Of a stretch of 64,000 bases of DNA, positions 45,457-53,574 are shown piece after piece. A program made the position numbers and the translations under genes. Location: the NCBI GenBank assembly GCA_965263045.1, contig CBDHGK010000041.1, positions 3,906,001-3,970,000 of the forward strand. Direction: 5' to 3'. This stretch comes from G963664115 sp965263045. GTDB lineage: Bacteria; Acidobacteriota; Terriglobia; 20CM-2-55-15. The number at the start of each line of letters is the position of its first letter. Within the stretch, counting starts at the first letter, position 1. The notes under the pieces were generated by a model. That model was not told the DNA's origin and did no database searches. It saw nothing but the letters and a program-made list of their open reading frames with translations.

Positions 45457-47011
45457 AAATGCGGTCCTCTTCGGGATGATGGGTGTAATAGGCGGCGCCG
45501 CGGATGTTGGCGTGGTGCGGCGTCGGATCGGATTCGGTCTCTTCAAACGGCAGCCGGTCCTGGGCGGATGCCAGGATATTCTTCACGGTGCGATAGCTGT
45601 AGGACTTCAGGGCGAGGGCCCGGGCGCTGGCGGCTTCCAGACGTGGGTCGCCGTATTGCCGGCCCAGACGCATCAATCCCAGGCAGGCGCGGTAGCCTTG
45701 TTCCGGATGTGGCCGGCGGTCGAGAATCCCGGCGACGAGGTGGCCGGTGGCCGGACCGCTTTGCCGGGCCCAGTGGATTAACCGTGATGGAGTCCATTCC
45801 GCATGGGCCCGGTGAGAACTCGGCATATGCTCGGGCAGAGTTGAGGGCTGGTGGTCATAGCGCCGGCGATGGGAAGCCACACGGCGATTCTTGAAGTAGA
45901 TCTCGACGACGGATGCGGTATAGCGGGCTTCCAACCCCTCACCACGCAATTGGTACGGGACGCTATAGACGTGGCGGTCCACGTCCACGTGGTAGTCGAT
46001 GTTGACGCGACAGATCTTCCACTCGGCCGGTTCATACCGGTCCGTCGGCAGCGGTTGTAAGGCCGGCCGGTCCAGCCGTTCGAACAGCTCGCGGCGGGAT
46101 GCGCCAAGCTGTTGCATCGGCCGCTGGTTGACTTCTACCAGCAACTCGCCGATGGCCGTGTTCAGTGCCCCCAGACTGAAGAAAGTGCGATTGCGGAGCC
46201 GCGCCAGGATCCATCGCTGTGCGACCAGGACGCCCACTTCGACTTTAGCCTTATCCCGAGCCTTGCGGGGCCGGGCGGGGATGACGACGGCGCCGTAGTG
46301 TTCTGCGGCCTCTTGATAGGTGCGCTGGATCCCCGGTTCGTACCGGCATGAGAGAGTCACGCCACTCTTGAGCTGGTCGGGGACCCAGATCCGGCTGGAT
46401 CCGCCAAAGAACTCCACCATGCCGCTGTGCGCGCCAATCCAGTCGCGGAGCTGTTGGCTCGGTAACGCTTCGGCGTAGGTATAGTTGCTGGCGCCCAGGA
46501 CGGCCACGAACAGCTCGGCGGGGACGGTTTCGCCGGTCCTCGAGTTCACCCAGTGTGGCCGCTTGCCGGAGAAGTCGATGAAGATCTTCTCCCCGGCGCG
46601 ATGCACCTGCCGCATCGTGGGCTTCAGCTTCCTGGCCCAACGCCGGTAGATCTCACAGAACTGGCTGTAACCGTACCCGTCGGGATGAACTTCCCGATAC
46701 TCTTCCCACAGTAGGTGTAGTGTGACGCCGACCCGCTTCAGTTCCTGATGAATGTGCTGCCAGTCCGGAAGCGCACGCTCTCGCCGGGCGGGTCTGGCGG
46801 CCAAACCCAGCCGCGCTTCCAGCGCCCTATCGTCCAAATCGCCGGGCAGCGGCCATTCCAGACCGATCCGCCGGGCCCGTCCCAGGTATTCCGAGACGGT
46901 CCCCAGGCTCACCCGGCATGCATCGGCGATGGCCCGATGGCTGAGCTGTTGGTCGTACTTGAGTCGTAGAATCTCGCGTATCTGTCTCATCGGTAGTCGT
47001 TTCGTTGCCAT
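45347..47011 (-). CDS. istA: IS21 transposase IstA, element 1
   Basis: A 554-residue transposase. It has an N-terminal helix-turn-helix (LSHRAIADACRVSLGTVSEY), the DDE core with KIFIDFSGKRPHWV and later RPRKARDKAKVEVGVLVAQR (Glu), and the C-terminal VPYQLRGEGLEARYT beta-barrel. The frame is complete and overlaps istB, as usual for this family. Confidence 0.95.
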   Translation of the reverse strand: MATKRLPMRQIREILRLKYDQQLSHRAIADACRVSLGTVSEYLGRARRIGLEWPLPGDLDDRALEARLGLAARPARRERALPDWQHIHQELKRVGVTLHLLWEEYREVHPDGYGYSQFCEIYRRWARKLKPTMRQVHRAGEKIFIDFSGKRPHWVNSRTGETVPAELFVAVLGASNYTYAEALPSQQLRDWIGAHSGMVEFFGGSSRIWVPDQLKSGVTLSCRYEPGIQRTYQEAAEHYGAVVIPARPRKARDKAKVEVGVLVAQRWILARLRNRTFFSLGALNTAIGELLVEVNQRPMQQLGASRRELFERLDRPALQPLPTDRYEPAEWKICRVNIDYHVDVDRHVYSVPYQLRGEGLEARYTASVVEIYFKNRRVASHRRRYDHQPSTLPEHMPSSHRAHAEWTPSRLIHWARQSGPATGHLVAGILDRRPHPEQGYRACLGLMRLGRQYGDPRLEAASARALALKSYSYRTVKNILASAQDRLPFEETESDPTPHHANIRGAAYYTHHPEEDRIYVDRTNSGEDERHETDRDGRSRPTATPVVPVHGPKL

Positions 47012-47067
47012 CAGATCCCCCTGACCTTCAGGAGAACCTAACGGCTCAAAACTTCGCTACCGACAAG

Positions 47068-47223
47068 TGTTCACGATCGCCGGAATCGGTGTTCAGGATC
47101 CCGGAATCCATGTTCAGGATGCCCGGATTTGGTGTTCAGGATCCCGGAATCCGCGTTCAGGATGCCCGGATTTGGTGTTCACGATGGATCGGAATCAGTG
47201 TTCAGGATGCGCCGGAATACGCA
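47068..47223. repeat. Seven tandem terminal repeats of IS21 element 1
   Basis: Seven imperfect units of about 22 bases, each beginning TGTTCA (one CGTTCA) and continuing CGGAAT or CGGATT. They are the usual IstA binding sites at an IS21 end, not a CRISPR array: units have no unique spacers. Confidence 0.85.
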
Positions 47224-47228
47224 CTTAC

Positions 47229-48067
47229 AGCGGGACATGCGCTCTGGATATAGACAGGTTTGACGACGCAGCAGAATACTTGAAGAAACAAGACATCGAT
47301 CTTCTAGAGCTGTACGATGCACCCGATGTCGTAAAGCTGCTTAGCGATGTGGAGAATAGGGGGAAATTATTGTACGCGCTAAGCACTCCGCTGCCGTCCA
47401 AGACTTTCGCTGACGGTGCCTTCGAGCTGCGATCTGCGACGGCAGGGGGCAAGTCTGTCCAAGACGTGTTAGCTCCTTCGATCCACCCCGGCACCAAAAA
47501 GCCATACCGCTGGCTAGGCGACTGGCGGCGCTTGCCGCCGTTACCAGATTCTCTGCGCGAGATCTGGATGAAGAAGCTTGGTCCAAAGCCAGAGTCAAAG
47601 CCGAAGGAGCTGCCAGAGCATTCCGTTGATCTTGAAGAGCTGCGAACGATGGTGATGAAGCGGGACGCTGGCTGTGGATATGACGAGTGGATCAACACCG
47701 GGATGTCGGTACACAATGAGACAGGTGGAAGCGAGGACGGTCTGGCGCTCTGGGACGAGTGGAGTCGAGGCAGCTCCTCAAAGTATCCCGGCGCGGACAA
47801 TATGCGTTCACACTGGGAGTCCTTCGGGAATGCCGACAACCCAGTGACGGTTGGGTTTCTCAAACACTCAGACGTCGCTTCCCCTGACGAGTTTCCTGAT
47901 GAAGATCCTGTCCCGTCCGCTGAGGCCACCGAATTAGCTTCGTCGCGATCCCCTCGACCCGTTTTGGTTCGCCTTTCCGAAGTTAAGGTCGAACCAATTG
48001 TTTGGCTGTGGCCTCAGCGCTTCGCACGTGGAAAGCTGGCAATCATGTCGGGCGATCCTGGTCTAGG
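47229..48067 (+). pseudogene. Primase-polymerase/helicase, fragment 2 of 3
   Basis: The middle 279 codons of the interrupted gene. It resumes the prim-pol domain at SGTCALDIDRFDDAAEY, then contains a linker with SVDLEELRTMVMKRDAGCGY (a primase C-terminal helical region) and runs into the helicase domain ending LAIMSGDPGLG. The last bases are the first half of the Walker A loop, split by the IS1380-type insertion. Confidence 0.88.
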
Positions 48068-49919
48068 CCCTGAACAAGCGTGATTGATGAGGAATTGAAA
48101 GTGGAATAACCGCCGAAGTACCCGAAATGCCCCCTCTCCGTGCGAAAAAAACCTTGGACAGATTCTTTGGAGAAGGAGGCATTTCAGATGAACGATTATA
48201 CGCGCAAGAACATGAGGAACCGCAAGCGGCGAATTGAGCGTCGGCTTGGGGATCGGAATTGGAAAGATCAGGCGAAGCCGATGCTGTCGGCGCGCAACAT
48301 CCGGTACGAGATGGGAGACCGGATGAGGGGTCTGTCGGTGGGCGGCATCGGAATGATGCATCAGGTGGCGCGGCGGACCGGACTGATCGAAGCCATCGAC
48401 AAGGACGTGCATGTGCTGAAGCGGCATCTGCCCTACCAGGAATCGGATCACGTGTTGAACATCGCCTACAACGCGTTGAGTGGGGGCACGTGTATGGAAG
48501 ATATCGAACTGCGGCGCAATGACGAAGTGTATCTGGACGCGTTGGGAGCACAGCGGATTCCGGATCCGACCACGGCGGGAGACTTCTGCCGGCGATTTGA
48601 GGAAGACGACGTGGAGTCGCTGATGGACACGTTCAATAAAGTGCGGCTGAAAGTCTGGCGCCAGCAGCCCGATGCGTTTTTCGAGGAAGCGGTTCTGGAG
48701 GCGGACGGGACATTGGCCCCAACCACCGGAGAATGCAAAGACGGGATGGACGTGGCCTACGACGGGACATGGGGTTATCACCCACTGTTGATTTCGCTGG
48801 CGAACACGGCCGAACCGTTATACCTGGTGAACCGGAGCGGCAACCGGCCCTCGCATGAGGGAGCGGCCAAACGGTTCGATCAGGCAATCGCGTTGTGCCA
48901 GCGTGCGGGGTTCGATCAGATCCTGCTGCGCGGGGACACCGACTTCAGCCAGACCCGGTATTTGGATGGATGGGACGACCAGGGCGTGGGCTTCATCTTC
49001 GGCATCGACGCGATGAAAAACCTGGTGGCCCGGGCCGACCAATTGGAGCCGGACTGCTGGGCGCGCCTGGAACGTCCCGCCAAGTACGAGGTAGCCAGCC
49101 AACCCCGCCAGCGTCCCGACAAGGTCAAGGAACGGATCGTTCGGGAGCGTGACTTTGAGAATATCCGCTTGCGGGGCGAGGATGTGGCCGAGTTTGCGTA
49201 TCGGCCCGGAGCCTGCGATCGGGACTACCGCGTCGTTGTGGTGCGAAAGAATCTGTCGGTGGCCAAAGGGGAGCAGGTGTTGTTCGACGACATCCGGTAC
49301 TTCTTCTACATTACCAACCGTGCGGATCCTGCGGACCAGATCGTGATGCGTGCGAATCAACGGTGCAATCAAGAGAATCTTATTGAGCAGCTCAAGAACG
49401 GCGTACACGCCTTGGGGATGCCGGTCGGGGATCAGACCAGCAACTGGGCCTACATGGTGATGGCCTCACTGGCCTGGACACTGAAGGCGTGGTTTGCGTT
49501 ATTGCTGCCCGAAACCGGACGTTGGGGCCAGAAGTATCAGGCCGAGAAGCAGACCGTGCTACGCATGGAGTTCAAAACGTTCCTGAACGCCTTCATGCTC
49601 GTGCCTTGCCAGCTCGTGCGTACTGGTCGGCGCATCGTCTTCCGGCTGATGGCCTGGAACCCGTGGTTGCCAGTCTTGTTTCGTGCCGTGGATGTGTTGC
49701 GTCAACCTCTGCGATGCTGACCCGATCATGGATCTGAGCCCGGGCGGTCGAGGTCCCGGTTTCTTTCAACCCTTCAAACAGACACGGCGAGGCGGCAACT
49801 GAAACAGATACAACACGAACCGCATACCTGGAAAAAGCGATCTGGGAACGGGAGCTTATGCCTCCAATTTTACGGCCGTGAACCGGCCGTTTGTCCACTG
49901 GTTATGCGCTTGTTTTGGG
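48068..49919 (+). mobile_element. IS1380-family insertion sequence
   Basis: A 1852-base element with terminal repeats CCCTGAACAAGCG and (reversed) CCCAAAACAAGCG, flanked by a 6-base repeat TCTAGG (48062-48067 and 49920-49925). It lies in the Walker A motif of the primase-helicase gene. Confidence 0.92.
48188..49720 (+). CDS. IS1380-family transposase
   Basis: A 510-residue DDE transposase. The acidic positions fit EAVLEADGTLAPTTGE, LLRGDTDFSQTRYLDGW and NQENLIEQLKNGVHALGMPV, the last being the Y/R-E region typical of IS1380. The ATG at 48188 follows AAGGAGGCATTTCAG, which argues against the earlier ATG at 48140. The C-terminus (VDVLRQPLRC) resembles that of a remnant at the window end. Confidence 0.93.
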   Translation: MNDYTRKNMRNRKRRIERRLGDRNWKDQAKPMLSARNIRYEMGDRMRGLSVGGIGMMHQVARRTGLIEAIDKDVHVLKRHLPYQESDHVLNIAYNALSGGTCMEDIELRRNDEVYLDALGAQRIPDPTTAGDFCRRFEEDDVESLMDTFNKVRLKVWRQQPDAFFEEAVLEADGTLAPTTGECKDGMDVAYDGTWGYHPLLISLANTAEPLYLVNRSGNRPSHEGAAKRFDQAIALCQRAGFDQILLRGDTDFSQTRYLDGWDDQGVGFIFGIDAMKNLVARADQLEPDCWARLERPAKYEVASQPRQRPDKVKERIVRERDFENIRLRGEDVAEFAYRPGACDRDYRVVVVRKNLSVAKGEQVLFDDIRYFFYITNRADPADQIVMRANQRCNQENLIEQLKNGVHALGMPVGDQTSNWAYMVMASLAWTLKAWFALLLPETGRWGQKYQAEKQTVLRMEFKTFLNAFMLVPCQLVRTGRRIVFRLMAWNPWLPVLFRAVDVLRQPLRC

Positions 49920-49925
49920 TCTAGG

Positions 49926-50937
49926 CAAGAGCACGGCAGCGGTCGATATTGCTTGCAGAGTTTCAACTGGTGGCGACTGGCCGGATGGTAGCCGAGCGGC
50001 AATCGGTTCCGTGGTGATTCTAAACGCGGAAGATGGCGTTGCAGATGGCATCGCCCCAAAGGTACAGCGGCAAGGCGGTGACGCTTCGCGAATTCACGTG
50101 TTTAAAGCAATCGACTGCGGCGAAGACGGCGAGCGGATGTTCTCGCTAGACGGAGATATAAAGTTTCTGGATAGAGCCATTGCTGAAATAGGAAACGTTC
50201 ACATGGTGATCATTGACCCTATTTCCGCGTACTGCGGCAACAAGGATAGTTACAAAGATGCAGAGGTCCGGAAGCTGCTGTCTCCGTTGTCTTCACTCGC
50301 AGAAAAGCACGGCGTATCTATTCTGGGTATCGGTCACTTCACCAAAGACTCGAATCGGAAAGCCATGTACCGGGGGATCGGTTCTATCGCGTTTGTAGCG
50401 GCAGCGCGTACGGGGTTCGCGGTGGCCCGAGACCCAGAAGACTCAGAAGGCCGACGATGCCTGCTAATGCCGATCAAGAGCAATATCGGCCCACTTCCCT
50501 CCACGTACACGTTTGAAATTGACGATAGCGGCAAGCTGGTGTGGGGTGAGGAAAGACAAGGCGTAGACGCCGATAGCGTGCTGTCCGCTTCTGGCAGATC
50601 CGGCAAAGTGGAGGCACGACCTTTCGCGGAGGATTTTCTGAGGGATCTACTCAAAGACGGTGAGGTTTTGGCGTCAGAAATCGAACGGCGCGCCAAAGGA
50701 GAGGGAATCGCAAAGCGCACGCTCGACCGCGCAAAGAAGGAACTTGGGGTGAAAAGCCGGAGAGAAGGGCAAACCGGTGCGAAGAACCAGCGTTGGGTGT
50801 GGTTCCTGCCAGAAAGTGAGCGGAAAGCAGTCATACCCGATAACTTGGTGCCATTTGAGGACCGTCCTCGGGAAAAACCCGAACCCGATGAGCCCCCATC
50901 TTTGGAGACTCAGCTAGAGGCTTTAGGGTTATGGTAA
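49926..50937 (+). pseudogene. Primase-polymerase/helicase, fragment 3 of 3 (C-terminus)
   Basis: The last third of the gene: a RepA/AAA_25-type helicase domain beginning with the second half of the Walker A loop (GKSTAAVDIACRVSTGGDWP), Walker B MVIIDPISAYCGN and the later GIGHFTKDSNRKAMYRGIGS, followed by a C-terminal winged helix (ASEIERRAKGEGIAKRTLDR). Codon counts in fragments 1, 2 and 3 add up to exactly 671 including the stop when the two insertions and one copy of each target repeat are removed. Confidence 0.88.
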
Positions 50938-50983
50938 ATCACTCACAAGAACAGCCCGGAAGGCTATTACACCGTTGGCAATG

Positions 50984-51201
50984 TGGCATCCTCAGGGGCA
51001 TTATTCTATCTAACCTCTTTTATAACTGATAGTTGCTCAAAAGAATGCCAATTATAAAATTTGGCATCCTCTTTAGGATGGCATCCTCCCGTAATTGGTG
51101 GTGGTGTTTCCCCGAAGGATGCCACCATTGTGTTGTGGCATCCTTCGGGGAAGTATTTGATTTTAATTACTTTAGGTCTCGTGATTGCCCAAAGGATGCC
51201 A
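50984..51201. repeat. Iteron-like array, TGGCATCCTY
   Basis: Six copies of TGGCATCCT(C/T) at 50984-50993, 51062-51071, 51079-51088, 51115-51124 (reverse), 51136-51145 and 51192-51201 (reverse), plus a looser copy AAGAATGCCA at 51041. The pair at 51110-51150 forms a 17-bp perfect hairpin, and the outermost copies lie in a longer inverted repeat (CGTTGGCAATGTGGCATCCT). The region is AT-richer than its neighbours and starts less than 50 bases after the primase-helicase gene, as expected of a replication origin. Confidence 0.65.
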
Positions 51202-51343
51202 CATTGCCAACGGTGCAGGGGTACTAGCTTTTGAGGGAACACCAACCTCGGCTTATCGCCTCATTTGAAAGTGACGTATTTCGTAACTAATTGAAACACA
51301 GTATCTTAGTCAAATTTGCTGGGACCTTTAGGAGACAAAAACG

Positions 51344-51526
51344 ATGGATGAAGCACAAATTCCGAACTACATACGTTTACTCATTGACGGGATCGAAACC
51401 ACCACAGCCGCCCCTGGTGTTGCTCACCTGACCGTCCAGCATGACGATTGGTGCCCACAGCTCAATGGCGGAGCATGCCGGTGCAATCCCAACATGTTGA
51501 TGGGACGCCTGGGCGAGGAGGGATGA
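51344..51526 (+). CDS. Small Cys-rich island protein
   Basis: A 60-residue protein preceded by a good ribosome-binding site (TAGGAGACAAAAACG then ATG). The C-terminal half has HDDWCPQLNGGACRCNP, a His-Cys-Cys-Cys set that could bind a metal ion. It stands alone between the iteron-like array and a gene-poor stretch. No family was recognised. Confidence 0.55.
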   Translation: MDEAQIPNYIRLLIDGIETTTAAPGVAHLTVQHDDWCPQLNGGACRCNPNMLMGRLGEEG

Positions 51527-51884
51527 GCTTCGAGCTGAGTGCCGGAGGCTGCCTGCCTTTTCAAGGCAGTGTAGAGGGGCATCCGGCCGTCTTTTGAGGA
51601 GAAAATCTGAGTTTCCGGGAGATGGTGGTGGGGAACCGCTCCGCTTTCCGGTCGATGCGATCACGAACGATTGCCCTGGGCCGGCCGGAATCAGAATGCG
51701 GCCTGTCTGAAAACGCGAAGCCCCGATTCTTTGGGTTATGAGAATTAAACAGTAATTACCCGCGCAGTCTTTTCAAACGTTTAAGTAGCGGGCGTTCGCC
51801 GGTTTTGTCCTGTATTCGGCCCTTGTTCTCCACCGGAGTTTCCACCAATCCCTTCCTGATTCCCTTCAGGAGACTACGATCGTT
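51527..51884. other. Gene-free stretch
   Basis: About 360 bases between the small Cys-rich gene and the end of the nuclease-like gene on the other strand. A short hairpin (GCTGCCT/AAGGCAG) near 51549-51571 could serve as terminator for the small gene; otherwise nothing was recognised. Confidence 0.35.
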
Positions 51885-52643
51885 TCATGCCGTTCCGGCA
51901 TCAAAATCAGTGGAGAACTCAGCGGCCGGTTGTCGGTTCTGCGCGGCGGTGTGTTGTTGCAGGCTCGGCCAAGGCTCAGAATTTGCGCCTTCGTATTTCT
52001 GAACAACGCTAATGCAGCCTTCGATGAACACGGACTCGGGCTCACTAGGACTCCGCCCATTGGAAATTAGCGCGCAAACGCGGAAGGCGGGTGGCCAATC
52101 GGCGGGAATATCGTCAAAGGTTGAGCATGGAGCCTTAAGCCATTTACGTACGAGTACGAAACTACGGAATTCAGGGTCTGAAATGCGAGTCTTTGTGGTC
52201 TGCCCAGTCTGCCCACGGAGCTTCGCGTCCCAAATCGCGAGTACATCGCGGTAAGTTGGCTCGTCGCCAGAATCTTTGCGTTGTAGGCTGATGTCCGGGG
52301 CACGGCTTTCATCGTGAATGTCGAGTATTTTTGTGCCCTGTGCGATCTGAAATTGCGATCCTCCCCTTGTAATCGTGAAGAATGACCCCATCGACTTAGC
52401 CGCAGCAGCACGGACAAGTCGAATTCGACCTTCGCGGTACGTTGTAACTATTGACCATCCCGAGGTCGAGAGCACGTCGAGTAAGTCAAGTAGTACTTTG
52501 ATCTCGAAGAGAAACGATGGAGCGTTCTTCCTGCCTGGCGCTGGGCTTAGAGGATCTTCCGGAGGCAGATATCTAGCAATGGTCTCCAGACGTGACGACA
52601 GCTTGTTGACCTGATCGACATCTACCAGTGATGGGGGCGCCAT
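51885..52643 (-). CDS. Possible PD-(D/E)xK nuclease-like protein of the island
   Basis: A 252-residue protein. The middle contains RAPDISLQRKDSGDEPTYRD followed by VLAIWDAKLRG, where PD and D-A-K, separated by a short beta hairpin, fit the PD-(D/E)xK nuclease pattern. The N-terminal segment FLFEIKVLLDLLDVLSTSG would be the helix that precedes the core. The start overlaps the end of the upstream gene by 22 bases, so the two proteins are translationally coupled. Without a search this is a motif-based suggestion; cleavage activity is not shown. Confidence 0.6.
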   Translation of the reverse strand: MAPPSLVDVDQVNKLSSRLETIARYLPPEDPLSPAPGRKNAPSFLFEIKVLLDLLDVLSTSGWSIVTTYREGRIRLVRAAAAKSMGSFFTITRGGSQFQIAQGTKILDIHDESRAPDISLQRKDSGDEPTYRDVLAIWDAKLRGQTGQTTKTRISDPEFRSFVLVRKWLKAPCSTFDDIPADWPPAFRVCALISNGRSPSEPESVFIEGCISVVQKYEGANSEPWPSLQQHTAAQNRQPAAEFSTDFDAGTA

Positions 52644-53455
52644 TTGAGATCCTCCACGGTTGTGTTCTCGATTTCCGAGAGATTGTGGGTTGCCTCCCAG
52701 CCGGTTTCAAGCTGCTCCCATTGTCTGTGCGCGGCTGAAAGAAGCCTGCCGAGTTTCCAGGGTTCGCTTCCATTAGCTCCGATGACGTCTATCGACAAAA
52801 GGTCGTCAGTGGGCAACGCGGAAATCCACCTGGAGTGAATTTGGGCGGCGATTCGTGCGGGAACAAGCAATGTGCTTTCCACTAATGCGAGAAGTTCTTG
52901 AACAGGTACCTGCGAATGGAATCGGCTCTGGGATTCCCATTGGGACTCAGCTTCGAGCTTTTTCGCTGCGTATTCTGCGTGACTTTGCGCCTCAAGGAAC
53001 TCCCGCCAAACGCTCGGCAGATCATGAAGGAGAGCAAAGTAGACCGTACGGTCCCATGCGATTCGCTGCTCTTGCAGCGTGTAAACATCGTCGGATCGCA
53101 ATCGCGTCCTGTGCTTCAGATGTAGCCAAGGACGCCGAAAATTCGCCACAGCTGTGAGGCTATACATCATTCTGCTGAGTGTCAGGCCTTCGCGTAAGAA
53201 CGTAGGAAATGCTACGGTTGCAGTGACAACCTGCTGCACTGGATCTGTGCCTTCCTCTTCGACCGTCCTAACTTCCTCTACGACCGCAGTGGCGACGAAA
53301 GTAAGTTCCAGTCCCTTCCCTTCGGTAAAGACTAGTCGGTCGTCAGCCTTGATACGCCATCGCCTCCGGCCCCGTTCCACGATTTGCCGTACGTCAACCC
53401 GTTCTGTTGTTCGGAGATCCCACTTAAGGCGTTTTGTGCGGTACAAGAAATGCAC
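52622..53455 (-). CDS. Island protein with possible EVE/ASCH-like N-terminal domain
   Basis: A 277-residue protein of unknown function. Its N-terminal third (RRRWRIKADDRLVFTEGKGL then ELTFVATAVVEEV) resembles PUA-fold EVE/ASCH domains, which read modified or small-molecule ligands. The rest is helical. The true start is probably the GTG at 53455, spaced after GGGAGCAGATC. An upstream open frame uses a TTG inside the IS21 element and is not original. The IS21 insertion is exactly in the ribosome-binding site, but the target duplication GGGAGC re-created it. It forms an operon with the nuclease-like gene. Confidence 0.6.
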   Translation of the reverse strand: MHFLYRTKRLKWDLRTTERVDVRQIVERGRRRWRIKADDRLVFTEGKGLELTFVATAVVEEVRTVEEEGTDPVQQVVTATVAFPTFLREGLTLSRMMYSLTAVANFRRPWLHLKHRTRLRSDDVYTLQEQRIAWDRTVYFALLHDLPSVWREFLEAQSHAEYAAKKLEAESQWESQSRFHSQVPVQELLALVESTLLVPARIAAQIHSRWISALPTDDLLSIDVIGANGSEPWKLGRLLSAAHRQWEQLETGWEATHNLSEIENTTVEDLKWRPHHW

Positions 53456-53574
53456 GATCTGCTCCCCTCGGGGGTCACCCAAAAGCGGCCAATGAGGGTC
53501 ACCTGAAAACCGGCCAACGGAACTGAGGCCCGGGACATTGACAACGGCGGTAAGCCGAATAGGCTTCCGCCGGT

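Larger units (their letters stand above)
44249..47223 (-). mobile_element. IS21-family element 1
   Basis: A 2975-base element with TG...CA ends. The tips form the inverted repeat TGCGTATTCCG. It is flanked by a 5-base direct repeat CTTAC (44244-44248 and 47224-47228). Multiple terminal repeats based on TGTTCAGGATSCCGGAAT lie at both ends, seven of them in tandem at 47068-47223. The 450 bases between the left end and istB (44249-44700) hold no supported gene. It interrupts the primase-helicase gene. Confidence 0.93.

Noticed and set aside
47068..47223. Seven regular repeats that look like a CRISPR array
   Set aside because: They have no unique spacers and lie at the end of an IS21 element, where such repeats are transposase sites.
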